From Ichthyophis bannanicus (lineage: Eukaryota; Chordata; Amphibia; Gymnophiona; Ichthyophiidae), in the NCBI GenBank assembly GCA_033557465.1, contig CM066045.1, forward strand, positions 130,283,596 through 130,347,595: DNA of 64,000 bases. The letters run 5' to 3'. Position numbers and translations under genes: made by a program. Positions 32,279 to 41,707 of the stretch are shown one piece after another (position 1 is the first letter of the stretch; each line of letters begins with the position of its first letter). Under the pieces are notes generated by a model. It searched no databases, was not told the DNA's origin, and worked only from the letters and a program-made list of their open reading frames with translations.

Positions 32279-33011
32279 GTTGTGGAATCAAAGTGTATAT
32301 AGGGCAATATACCACGACTTTCCGCCTCTATAGGCTTGGTCCTGCCGGGATCGCGCCCTTCCGACGAGGGCCGCTCCCTGGCGCCACCGGTCCCTTGTAT
32401 CGGAGGGAGCTGGTCGGACCTCGGCGGGTGCCGGGCCCGGTCGGAGCCAACGCCTCGAACCCGAGTGAGGGGAGTCCGAGGTCCAACTCATGCGCCTGCT
32501 TGGGAAGTTTGAGGACCGGATCCGGTGAGTATAGTTTTGATTTTGGGTCTAGACAGAAATAGAAAGAGCAGTACTGCCATTGGAACTTGGAACTTTGGAA
32601 TTTGTAATCTCGAGATATTGGGAATTGGTAAGAGAGCTTGATCAACTCTCAAGGAAGAGCCGAGTAGCCTGGCATGGGAATTCGCTAGGTGAAACCCTCA
32701 TCCTTTTTGTAATTGGGAAAAAGACTAGTCAGAACAGATAGAAACGAATGCATTCTGGGAATACGTTGCTAGCATGATTGTGTGAACGAAGTGTGAATGA
32801 GAGGTCTGGCAGCACGGACCAAGTGAAGGCGGACCCCTGATTAGCGCATTTCCTGACCGGGCGACCGCGTTCAGGTCGCGAAAAAGGGGGAAGCGATTGT
32901 CGTCTTGTCTTGTTATCTGTATTCCCTATACGTTTCCAGGGCCGTGAGGACCCCTTACCCACGGTCCGCCCACCTTTTCCCTTCTGTCTGTTGTTGCGCG
33001 CACACATCGAA
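32279..33011 (+). other. Retroviral leader, presumed packaging region
   Basis: Untranslated leader of 733 bp between primer-binding site and gag, GC-rich at its start. By position it should contain the packaging signal. I cannot draw a specific conserved element. Its last 171 bp (32841-33011) are open in the gag frame without an ATG. Confidence 0.6.
32525..32530 (+). promoter_or_regulatory. Candidate major splice donor
   Basis: The sequence ccg|gtgagt is an excellent vertebrate 5' splice site and lies in the untranslated leader between the primer-binding site and gag, where the donor for spliced env RNA is expected. The matching acceptor is not identified with confidence. A pyrimidine-rich stretch ending in AG near 38900-38930 is one possibility. 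Confidence 0.65.
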
Positions 33012-34931
33012 ATGGGAGGGGCGGAGTCTACTAGGAACACTCCATTAGAATGTATGATCGCACATTTTAAAGAGGGATATTCAGGAGATTATGGTATTAA
33101 AATGACAGCAGCCCGTTTGCAGATTTTGTGTACTAGGGAGTGGCCCGATCTAGACCCCATCTGGCCCCGAGAGGGAACGTTCACCGTAGAGATTATTCAG
33201 TCAATACACCGTAGAGTGCGGGTAGCGCACCCAGATCAGTACCCCTATATAGATTCCTGGTTAAGTATTTGTGAAGATCCGCCCTCCTGGGCGCAGCGCT
33301 GTTATGAGGAACAGTGCAGAATAATGTTAGCTAAAACAGATTCTAGACAGAAAAAGGAACAGCCTAGAATGAAAGAGCAGGATAGGAAAGCCAAGAAGAA
33401 ACCCATCTTGGCAGATCCCGATTCCCCAGAAGTAGTCCTCAGGCAGCCCCGAACCCCAGGTCCAGTAAGAATAGCCCGGCGGCGTCCTGCCCCAGATCCC
33501 CAGAGACCGCCAGAGCCGAGGCGAGACCCAACCCCTGACCCCCCTCCTCCTGGAGGAGAGGAAGAGAAAGAATTAGCGGGAAGAGAAGAGGAGGACGTAA
33601 AAAGTGAGCCAGAAGCGGAGCTAGAAGAAGAAGGAGGGAATCCCCCAGAAGAAGAAGAAGAGGACAGTGTACAAATCATTGAGAAAGCTAGCGCTAGCAC
33701 TAGCAAGCCAGTGAAAGAAAAACCCAAAGCAAAACCAGTTGAGAAAAAGAAAGCAACTCCTGCAAAGACAACGACAATAGCCCTTAGATCCCAGACCCAA
33801 ATGACGCCTGGGACGACAGTCAAACTGTTTCCCTTAAGGCAAGTCCCGGGGGTGCCCGTAAAGAATGATAATGATGAAGTGGTAGCGGGACCCCTAACTT
33901 ATGTGTATATCCCCTTCTCTACAACTGATTTATTAAATTGGAGGTCGCATTATGCCTCCTATACTAGCAAGCCCCAGGAGCTGACAGAATTAGTAACTAG
34001 TATTATGGAAACTCACCAACCCACTTGGCCAGATTGCCGTCAGCTCCTGACCACCCTATTTACTACAGAAGAACGAGCGAGAATTAGAAAAGCAGCTATT
34101 GAATGGATGGCAGAAAACCCTGCCGCTCCGGCGCAGGGGCAGAATATAATAGATCGTAGAGAAGCAGCTCAGAGAGAATTCCCGAATGAAGACCCCCAAT
34201 GGGATCCAAATACAGATGAAGGATCCACCGCCCTAGCCCGTTTTCGCCAAGGCTTTTTACAAGGCCTGAGAAGAGGAGGCCAAAAAGCTATGAACCTTTC
34301 CAAAGTAGCAGGAATTATCCAAGGAATAGATGAGAGCCCAGCAGATTATTATGAAAGATTAACTGAAGCTTATAGAATGTATACTCCCTATGATCCCGAG
34401 GCACCAGGAAGTTTATGCATGGTGAATTCTGCTTTTGTAAACCAGTCTCAACCAGACATTAGACGTAAATTACAGAAATTAGAAGGGTTTGCGGGCATGA
34501 ATGCAACACAGTTATTGGAAGTCGCTCATAAAGTGTATGTGAATCGTGATACTGAAAGACAGAGAGAATGTGATAGAAAGATGAAGAAGAAAGCTGATTT
34601 TTTGGCTGCGGCCATAGTTGAAAAGAAAAGGGGAGGTGTCCCTAATCGAAGGAGCAGAGGAAGAGGGCGGGGTCAAGGCGGAGGCCGGACCCAGAGACTA
34701 GGCGTGAACCAATGCGCCTATTGCAAAGAGGAAGGACATTGGAGAGATACTTGCCCGCAACTCGAAGACGCCCAGCAAGATGACGAATACGATCATCAGT
34801 GGCGAGAAGAAAGACGAGGCCGTCCCCGAGGCCGAGGAGGAGCCAATCGAGAACAATTCCAGCGAGAGAGGGGAGGAGGAGCCATCCAAGCATTGGCCAC
34901 ACAGGCCCATGATGAGGATGACGTGGATTAG
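33012..34931 (+). CDS. gag: Gag polyprotein (639 aa)
   Basis: Structural precursor of the virion. I chose ATG 33012 because it gives MGGAES, with glycine 2 for N-myristoylation. Residues 1 to about 105 resemble gammaretroviral matrix (REWPDLDPIWPREGTFTVEI, then PDQYPYIDSW and DPPSW). A long charged and proline-rich linker follows, rich in glutamate and lysine. Capsid begins near the FPLRQVPG segment and carries the major homology region around residues 436-455 (QGIDESPADYY). Nucleocapsid has one CCHC knuckle (C568, C571, H576, C581) followed by an arginine- and glycine-rich tail. I see no PPxY, PTAP or YPxL late motif. The frame ends in UAG, in frame with pol. Confidence 0.95.
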   Translation: MGGAESTRNTPLECMIAHFKEGYSGDYGIKMTAARLQILCTREWPDLDPIWPREGTFTVEIIQSIHRRVRVAHPDQYPYIDSWLSICEDPPSWAQRCYEEQCRIMLAKTDSRQKKEQPRMKEQDRKAKKKPILADPDSPEVVLRQPRTPGPVRIARRRPAPDPQRPPEPRRDPTPDPPPPGGEEEKELAGREEEDVKSEPEAELEEEGGNPPEEEEEDSVQIIEKASASTSKPVKEKPKAKPVEKKKATPAKTTTIALRSQTQMTPGTTVKLFPLRQVPGVPVKNDNDEVVAGPLTYVYIPFSTTDLLNWRSHYASYTSKPQELTELVTSIMETHQPTWPDCRQLLTTLFTTEERARIRKAAIEWMAENPAAPAQGQNIIDRREAAQREFPNEDPQWDPNTDEGSTALARFRQGFLQGLRRGGQKAMNLSKVAGIIQGIDESPADYYERLTEAYRMYTPYDPEAPGSLCMVNSAFVNQSQPDIRRKLQKLEGFAGMNATQLLEVAHKVYVNRDTERQRECDRKMKKKADFLAAAIVEKKRGGVPNRRSRGRGRGQGGGRTQRLGVNQCAYCKEEGHWRDTCPQLEDAQQDDEYDHQWREERRGRPRGRGGANREQFQRERGGGAIQALATQAHDEDDVD

Positions 34932-34998
34932 GACAGACCGGGCTCCAAGTTTGCTTTAGGTCTCCAGGAGCCTATGGTCGAAATACAAATAGGAGACC
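34929..34998 (+). promoter_or_regulatory. Gag-pol readthrough signal: UAG, spacer and pseudoknot
   Basis: Gag ends in UAG at 34929-34931 and pol continues in the same frame. An 8-nt spacer (34932-34939) leads to a 7-bp stem, 34940-34946 with 34967-34973 (one G-U). Within its loop, 34959-34965 (GGTCTCC) is perfectly complementary to 34992-34998 (GGAGACC), which gives an H-type pseudoknot. Gammaretroviruses suppress their gag UAG with a pseudoknot after an 8-nt spacer. The loop here before stem 2 (12 nt) is longer than I expect for the murine viruses. Function is inferred. Confidence 0.85.
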
Positions 34999-37900
34999 AA
35001 TTTATGAACTTTATGGTTGATACTGGAGCAGAACATTCAGTAATAGACAAAAAGATAGCCCCATTCACCAAGAAAGCAGTCACCATTATAGGAGCAACTG
35101 GTGCCAAAGCCACAAAGTCTTTTCTACAAAACCGAATATGCAGTCTAGGAGGACAGCAAGTAACTCATCAATTCCTTTACATGCCCGAATGTCCAGTACC
35201 CCTACTGGGACGAGATATGCTAGCCAAGCTTCAAGCCCAAATATCTTTCTCCGAACAAGGAGAAATGCAAATGATAGTGAATTCCCAAGCCAAACCAGCA
35301 GGAGTAATGCTGCTGACAGTACCCCGAGAAGAAGAATGGAGATACTACATTGATGATTCGATTCAAGATACCTATTTTGAACAAACTTTAAAGAACATTC
35401 ATGCACCACTTGAAGTGTGGGCAGAAGGCAGTCCCCCAGGCCTAGCCAAGCATATAGCACCAGTGATTGTAACCCTCAAGCCTAGCGCTACCCCAGTGCA
35501 CGTCAAACAGTACCCTCTCCCAAGAGCCGCAATTGAAGGCATTCATCGCCACCTACAGAGATTGCTCGAGTATGGCCTACTGAAAGTATGTCAATCCCCA
35601 TGGAACACCCCACTTTTGCCAGTGAAGAAACCTGAGACAGATGATTATCGCCCAGTGCAAGATTTGAGAAGAGTAAATGATGCAGTTGAAACTATACATC
35701 CAGTTGTGCCCAATCCTTACACTCTTCTAGGACTGATACCTGCTGAAGCTACCCATTGCACTGTACTGGATTTAAAAGATGCATTCTTTTGCATAAGATT
35801 AGCCCCTGTAAGCCAAATATTGTTTGCAGTTGAATGGCAGGACCCCATCTCTGGAAGAGGGGGCCAACTCACCTGGACAAGATTACCCCAAGGATTCAAG
35901 AATTCACCTACCATCTTTAGTGCTGCACTAAATCAAGACCTTTCAAGCTATCCAGTAGCCCCGGGGAAGAGAGTACTTCTCCAGTACGTGGATGATCTGT
36001 TGATAGCTGCCGTATCAGAAAGAGAATGTATATTAGCCACCAAAGATCTCTTGCAGTTACTAAATGAAGCTGGATATAAAGTTTCCAGAGCCAAAGCACA
36101 ACTATGCCAAACAGAAGTGAAATACTTGGGTTTTCGTATTACCCAAGGAAGCAGAAGATTAGGCAGAGAAAGAAAAGAAGCAGTATGCAGAATTCCAACT
36201 CCAACAACCAGAAAGCAAGTCAGAGCTTTTCTGGGAGCAGCAGGATATTGCCGAATCTGGATACCCAACTTTGCCCAAATTGCCAAACCACTGTATGAAG
36301 CCACAAAAGGAGAAGAGAAGTCACCACTGGAGTGGGGACTTGAGCAGGATACAGCCTTTCAGAAGTTAAAAGAAGAATTGATGTCATCACCAGCACTTGG
36401 ACTACCAGATGTCCACAAACCTTTCCACTTGTTTGTACATGAAGCACAGGGAAATGCCTTAGGCATGTTGACTCAGAAATTAGGAAATTGGGAACGACCT
36501 GTAGCCTACCTATCGAAACAATTGGACCCTGTGGCCAAAGGATGGCCACCCTGCTTGAGAGCAGTTGCAGCTACAGCGCTACTAGTGAGTGAAGCAGACA
36601 AACTCACACTAGGACAGAACCTACGAGTCACTGTGCCACATGCAGTCCTTGCCCTTATGGAACAGAAAGCAAATTATTGGCTCACCAATTCCCGAATGTT
36701 GAAGTACCAGAGCATGTTATGTGAAAACCCACAAATACAACTTGAAGTGAGCCATGCCTTGAATCCAGCTACCTTGATACCCATCAGTGAAGAACTCCCA
36801 GAACATGACTGTATCGAAGTCATGGAAACTGTGTTCTCTAGTCGACCTGACCTAACAGATGTGCCCATAGACAATCCTGACCAGATCTATTATGTAGATG
36901 GGAGCAGTCTCATCCTTGATGGACGACGCTGTGCCGGATATGCAGTCGTCACTCAACATGAAGTAGTTGAATCATCAGCCCTAGCCTCAGGCACATCAGC
37001 CCAGAAAGCCGAATTGATAGCACTCACCAGAGCATTGTTGTTAGGAGAAAAACTTGTGCTGAATGTATATACAGATTCCAAATATGCTTTCACTACCTTG
37101 CATGCCCATGGAGCTCTCTACAAAGAAAGAGGACTCATCACATCCGGAGGAAAATCAGTCAAATATGGTCCCGAAATATTGATGTTACTTGATGCAGTCT
37201 GGGCCCCAACACGTGTAGCTGTCATGCATTGTAGAGGACATCAAGCAGGAAAAGGAGAAGTTGCTCGAGGAAATAGATTCGCAGATGCCTCAGCACGACA
37301 AGCAGCTATGACAGGACAGATTGCCCCACAAGCTATGCCAATGCAAGCAGCATTGTTTCCAGTACCCTTGAATTTATGGACCCCACGATATACCACCAAA
37401 GAATTGGATTACTATTGTGACAAAGAAAATGGAGTATTGAAAGACGGATGGATTGAGCTGCCACCAGAAGAAGGCAGTCAACCTCCGGGAAGAATAGTAA
37501 TTCCTGAACTGTTAGGACCATCCTTTGTCAAAGCTTTTCATGAAGCCACCCACTATGGAAAGAGTGCTATGGAGAAAGCACTCAGACCACATTTCTACAT
37601 CCCTCTGATGACAACCATATCAGCCTCAGTAGCACGACAATGTCAAATCTGTGCCAAGAATAATGCCAAGCAAGGCCTTATTACAGCACCCCGAGTTCAG
37701 TCAAGAGGTGTGACCCCCATGCACAACCTCCAAGTTGATTTCACCGAAATGCCGAAAGCTAATGGATACCATTACCTACTAGTATTAGTTTGTACTTTCT
37801 CTGGGTGGGTAGAAGCATTCCCAACCAGAACTGAGAAAGCCCGAGAAGTTACCAAAGCCTTAATGAGAGAGATTGTCCCCAGATTTGGAATCCCAGCAGT

Positions 37901-38573
37901 AATAGGGTCAGACAATGGACCCTCATTTGTCTCCCAAGTTACTCAGCAGTTAGCAAAAGCTTTGCAGATACAGTGGAAACTCCACACTGCATACAGACCC
38001 CAGAGTTCAGGGAAAGTTGAGCGAATGAATCGTACTTTGAAAGCCCAAATGTCCAAGCTTTGTCAGGAGACACACTTGAAATGGCCCCAAGTGCTTCCCA
38101 TAGCTTTACTCAGAATACGCTCAGCCCCTGTAAAGTCAACAGGATTTTCCCCTTTTGAAGTTTTGTATGGTAAACCCCCACCAATAGTGCAGGGAGTCAA
38201 AGGAAATCTAGCCCAGATTGGTTCAGAAGTAACCAGACAAGAACTCCTAGCTCTTAGTTTTGTTCTGCAGACTCTCCATACGTGGATCCAAGACCAGTTG
38301 CCTATCAACTTGACGGAACCCTTGCATCCCTATCAGCCTGGAACTTCGGTGTGGATCAAAGATTGGAAGAAGATACCGTTGGAACCCCATTGGAAGGGAC
38401 CGTACACCGTCATCCTGTCTACCCCAACTGCAGTAAAGGTAGCCGAGATCGACGCCTGGATCCACCACAGCCGAGTCAAGCCCGCCGCCGATCCTGAACC
38501 AGAGCGGTGGACAGCAGAGCAGCACCCTGATGTACCCTTGCGAGTTACTCTGAAACGGCAACCAGTAGCATAG
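34932..38573 (+). CDS. pol: Pro-Pol: protease, reverse transcriptase, RNase H, integrase (1213 aa after the UAG)
   Basis: Expressed by readthrough of the gag UAG. Residues counted from 34932. Protease has VDTGAEHS with catalytic Asp30. Reverse transcriptase includes VLDLKDAFFCIRL, LPQGFKNSP and the YVDD box at 352-355 (35985-35996). RNase H starts at YVDGSS (Asp656) and includes TDSKYA and a GNRFAD segment. Integrase has an HHCC zinc domain (H870, H874, C904, C907), catalytic D936, D994 and E1030 with the D-x35-E spacing, and a C-terminal GPY motif at 1156-1158, a gammaretrovirus-type feature. All catalytic residues are present and there is no internal stop. It ends at TAG 38571-38573. Confidence 0.96.
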   Translation, partial: DRPGSKFALGLQEPMVEIQIGDQFMNFMVDTGAEHSVIDKKIAPFTKKAVTIIGATGAKATKSFLQNRICSLGGQQVTHQFLYMPECPVPLLGRDMLAKLQAQISFSEQGEMQMIVNSQAKPAGVMLLTVPREEEWRYYIDDSIQDTYFEQTLKNIHAPLEVWAEGSPPGLAKHIAPVIVTLKPSATPVHVKQYPLPRAAIEGIHRHLQRLLEYGLLKVCQSPWNTPLLPVKKPETDDYRPVQDLRRVNDAVETIHPVVPNPYTLLGLIPAEATHCTVLDLKDAFFCIRLAPVSQILFAVEWQDPISGRGGQLTWTRLPQGFKNSPTIFSAALNQDLSSYPVAPGKRVLLQYVDDLLIAAVSERECILATKDLLQLLNEAGYKVSRAKAQLCQTEVKYLGFRITQGSRRLGRERKEAVCRIPTPTTRKQVRAFLGAAGYCRIWIPNFAQIAKPLYEATKGEEKSPLEWGLEQDTAFQKLKEELMSSPALGLPDVHKPFHLFVHEAQGNALGMLTQKLGNWERPVAYLSKQLDPVAKGWPPCLRAVAATALLVSEADKLTLGQNLRVTVPHAVLALMEQKANYWLTNSRMLKYQSMLCENPQIQLEVSHALNPATLIPISEELPEHDCIEVMETVFSSRPDLTDVPIDNPDQIYYVDGSSLILDGRRCAGYAVVTQHEVVESSALASGTSAQKAELIALTRALLLGEKLVLNVYTDSKYAFTTLHAHGALYKERGLITSGGKSVKYGPEILMLLDAVWAPTRVAVMHCRGHQAGKGEVARGNRFADASARQAAMTGQIAPQAMPMQAALFPVPLNLWTPRYTTKELDYYCDKENGVLKDGWIELPPEEGSQPPGRIVIPELLGPSFVKAFHEATHYGKSAMEKALRPHFYIPLMTTISASVARQCQICAKNNAKQGLITAPRVQSRGVTPMHNLQVDFTEMPKANGYHYLLVLVCTFSGWVEAFPTRTEKAREVTKALMREIVPRFGIPAVIGSDNGPSFVSQVTQQLAKALQIQWKLHTAYRPQSSGKVERMNRTLKAQMSKLCQETHLKWPQVLPIALLRIRSAPVKSTGFSPFEVLYGKPPPIVQGVKGNLAQIGSEVTRQELLALSFVLQTLHTWIQDQLPINLTEPLHPYQPGTSVWIKDWKKIPLEPHWKGPYTVILSTPTAVKVAEIDAWIHHSRVKPAADPEPERWTAEQHPDVPLRVTLKRQPVA

Positions 38574-38916
38574 ACACTTCATCACAAGTGCTTTGCAGTA
38601 GCCAAGTCTTTCGAAGAGGATTGCTGTTTTCCATGCAGCAACAGCTTTGTTTCAACGAACCCAATTTGTGTGTATGATTTGACACACTACTTTGAGACTA
38701 CGTTGACTAAGCCAGATTTCACAAGCCAACTGAATTGCTAAGTTGGTTAATGTGTGCTGGACACCTTGAGGATCTTCAATCAACACTCAGCACCCGTTAA
38801 ATTGCTTCATTAGCAAACGGGACGAAGAATAATAGACCCTCGTGATCAAGATCAGCAAGCTGAGGATCCAGAAGAACTCCAATCAACATCAACATGTATC
38901 TTTGCTTCTGCTGTGA
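38574..38916 (+). other. Pol-env intergenic segment
   Basis: A 343-bp interval between the pol stop and the first env-like frame. Classical gammaretroviruses overlap pol and env. The interval has small hairpin potential (near 38740, ccaact against aagttgg). It includes an ATG at 38894 opening a short frame with a leucine-rich stretch (about 38933-38980) that looks like a signal peptide but is not in frame with the following SU-like sequence. No complete accessory gene is seen. Confidence 0.5.
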
Positions 38917-40966
38917 GGTTTTGAACAGACTTATGCTCTACCTCCATGCACAGCTTGTATTACTTCTACTAGAACTGGACTGAAAGTAACTCAGACTTTG
39001 CTTTACCATTCTTACTATACCTGCAAGGGAACAATAACTCGGTGTATCTATAACACCACTGAACTAAATGTTTGCACTCATGGCAAAATCAAAGCATGCT
39101 ATAATCCGCATCAGAATCCATCCTATTACACGTTGGAAATAAGATGGAAGGATGCAGATGGACCTATATTAGCTGCTACACCACCACTTAAGGACATTAC
39201 TAAACCTGCTGTTTTGAATTTTGATGCATGTAATGCTATTAATAGAGATAGTCAGTCCACCTGTGGTACATGGGAGAAAGCGTATCGGAATGACCATAAG
39301 TATATGTGTCCAGAAGGAGCCACAGGATGGAGGAAGTGTACAGGTAAAAAGGAACCAGGGTATAGTACTGCTACAGCGGCAGATTACTATTGCCCGTATT
39401 GGGAATGTGTTTTTTATGCTACCTGGAACACTGGTATAACTGATGAGAAAATAGATAAGCGGATGGCTACTCTAACCAAGCCAACCACAAATGATAAATG
39501 TCAGAAAGATGCTTGCAACCCCTTACATTTGCGTGTACATAACCCCCATGCATGGAAACAAGGATATAAGTTTGGTTTACGTATTGCAGGAGGAGGAACA
39601 GATCCAGGGACCATTGTGTATATTAGATTGAATACCCAAGCCCACAAGTCATCTAAATATCATATTCATAATACCTTTTATGAAGCTATGCATGTAAATA
39701 AGTTTGAGATCCCTCACCCTTCACAGAATTTGTTTCTAGAATTAGCCGGAGCAGTAGTATCTAGTCTTAAGATCACAGATTGTTATTTCTGTGGCGGAAC
39801 CCAAATGGGGAGACCAATGGCCCTGGGAAGCCCAAGAATTGAATTATTCCATGATTTACAATCAGACTGAATTACACAAGACAACCAGTGAATGGGTGTT
39901 AGCGCACTCAATCGTTGGACGTCTTTGCTTTGCCAGAACTGGACCCCAGTTCACCCAAAAAGTAGGACAGCTGGTCTGTCTTAGCCAGAAGTACTATAAT
40001 GCTACAACTAAAAAGACAGCATGGTGGTCAGGAATCAGACATCCTGAACCTCCTAACCCATTAACCAGATTTCCTGAACTTGCAGGTCTATGGACTAACC
40101 TTGCCAAAGTCCAAGCCTGGCAAGCCCCACCTGGCCTATATTGGATCTGTGGTAACCGAGCATATGCGCAACTCCCACCACAATGGGGAGGAGCATGTGT
40201 CTTAGGAACCATCAGACCTTCTTTCTTCCTGTTAAACACTGAACATGGAGAACAATTAGGATACCCTGTATACACAACCCACAAACACAAAGGAGCATCT
40301 AGACAGAAAAGAGAGGCCTTACAGATAGGCAAGTGGGAGAAGTGGCAAGGTGATGATTGGCCACCAGAAAGAATTATTGAGTATTATGGACCTGCCACTT
40401 GGAATGATGATGGTATGTATGGTTATCGTACCCCAATTTATATGATTAATCGTATTATTCGCTTACAAGCAGTAGTTGAAATAATAACCAATGAAACTAG
40501 TCATGCTCTCACGCTCTTAGCTAGACAAAGTACTCAGATGCGCACTGCCATATACCAGAATCGCTTAGCCCTTGATTATTTGCTAGCAGCTGAAGGAGGA
40601 GTATGTGGTAAACTGAATTTAACTAATTGCTGTTTGAAAATAGATGATAAAGGTCAAGTAGTTGAAGAAATTGCTAAAGATATGCAAAGACATGCTTATG
40701 TGCCAGTACAGACTTGGCACGCCTTGAAATTCCCTAATTGGTTTGCTAACCTTTTCTCTTGGCTGGGAGGATTTAAGACTTTCGTTATCTTAGTACTAAT
40801 CCTTGTTGCTGTTGTCCTCTGCTTACCATGTTTAATCCCATGTTGCATGCGTTCCCTTCATAGTGCTATTGATAGTACAGTAGAGCGGAAGACCGCAACT
40901 AGAATAATGGCTTTATACAAAGCTAGCCCTAGTGGAACCAGTAAGAATCCTTTAATCAGGATGTGA
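38917..40966 (+). pseudogene. env: Envelope gene, frame-disrupted
   Basis: Surface and transmembrane envelope precursor, broken in this copy. One frame (38917-39870) carries the SU-like N-terminal part with many cysteines and N-glycosylation-type sites and ends with CYFC at 39781-39792, a CxxC-type motif. A second frame (about 39791-40966) carries the rest: a furin-type site RQKR at 40301-40312, then TM with a heptad-like helix, the [10 protein letters not shown] segment in the position of the immunosuppressive-like domain, C-x7-CC at 40604-40633, a hydrophobic anchor (about 40779-40850) and a cytoplasmic tail. The frames overlap at 39791-39870. A hydrophobic leader is in yet another frame relation. 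Either real frameshifts or assembly errors could explain this. Confidence 0.88.
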
Positions 40967-41024
40967 ATCTTCTAGAAAGTGATTTAATTCTCACACCTTA
41001 TTAAGTAATAGGGTGAGATTAATC

Positions 41025-41035
41025 AAAGGGGGGAA
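41025..41035 (+). other. Polypurine tract
   Basis: AAAGGGGGGAA directly before the 3' LTR, the primer site for plus-strand DNA synthesis. Confidence 0.93.
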
Positions 41036-41707
41036 TGTGGCAGGTGCAGGCCTGTGACCCACGGTGTCTGACATAGGCAGGCCAGCATGGCTAGCTTGAC
41101 CTGTAAATGAGGCCTGTGGAGAGGCATATAGGATTGCACATCCCCCAATATGCTGCTATTGTAAGAAAGAACTCAGTAGAAATATTGAATTAGCTTAGAT
41201 AAGCAGAATTGCAGAATTAAGAAATGGAAAAATACAGAAAAGATGTGTTTTAAAGTTACTGATAAGAAAGAGTACATTTGCAGAGAAATATTGAGGAGTG
41301 CTGACAGATGAGTTACAGAACCTTGCTCTTCTGCACGCACAAATGGTCCCATAGCCTTGAAAGTGTGAAAGTAACAAGTTGATGAACTGACCATTGTAAT
41401 TGGGACTAGAAGGGGGGGCAGGCAGGTGTCATGCCTACAGAAGCTCACAGAAGGAACATAATTGGAGAAACTTATCAGTACCGGGACCAATAGAAGGGCT
41501 ACGGGAGGTACGGGAGCGTACCGGGACCAATGAAATGTTTTTCTATACCTAGAATGGAACAGAAGTCTATAAAAGTTGTTGTAATGCTTGAAAACTTTGC
41601 TCAGCCATTTTGAAATTGCCTTGCTTGAGACTTGTGCACAAATAAATGATTTGGACCTTCTGAACAGACTCCTGGTATCATTGGTTTGTCTGCGCTTTGC
41701 TGCTACA
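41036..41707 (+). repeat. 3' LTR (672 bp)
   Basis: Matches the 5' LTR along its full length with one difference noticed (41445). TATA box at 41568-41574, AATAAA at 41641-41646. It is followed by the AGAA target duplication and then mariner sequence. Confidence 0.97.

Larger units (their letters stand above)
31582..41707 (+). mobile_element. Endogenous retrovirus, gammaretrovirus-like, 10.1 kb provirus
   Basis: Complete provirus with order 5' LTR, primer-binding site, splice donor, gag, UAG, pro-pol, env, polypurine tract, 3' LTR. The 4-bp sequence AGAA flanks both ends (31578-31581 and 41708-41711), as a target duplication. Both LTRs start TG and end CA and are 672 bp. I count one difference between them (31991 C, 41445 T). 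Gag and pol are uninterrupted except for the UAG typical of gammaretroviruses. Env is frame-disrupted. The provirus sits inside a dead mariner, which it split. Confidence 0.97.

Noticed and set aside
31719..32315. 198-codon antisense frame in the 5' LTR and a longer one in the 3' LTR
   Set aside because: It is repeated only because the LTRs are near-identical. It has no recognisable domain, runs antisense to the provirus and is explained by LTR composition.
33302..33823. 173-codon antisense frame rich in serine opposite gag
   Set aside because: It is a mirror of the GAA/GAG-rich charged linker of gag and has no independent support.
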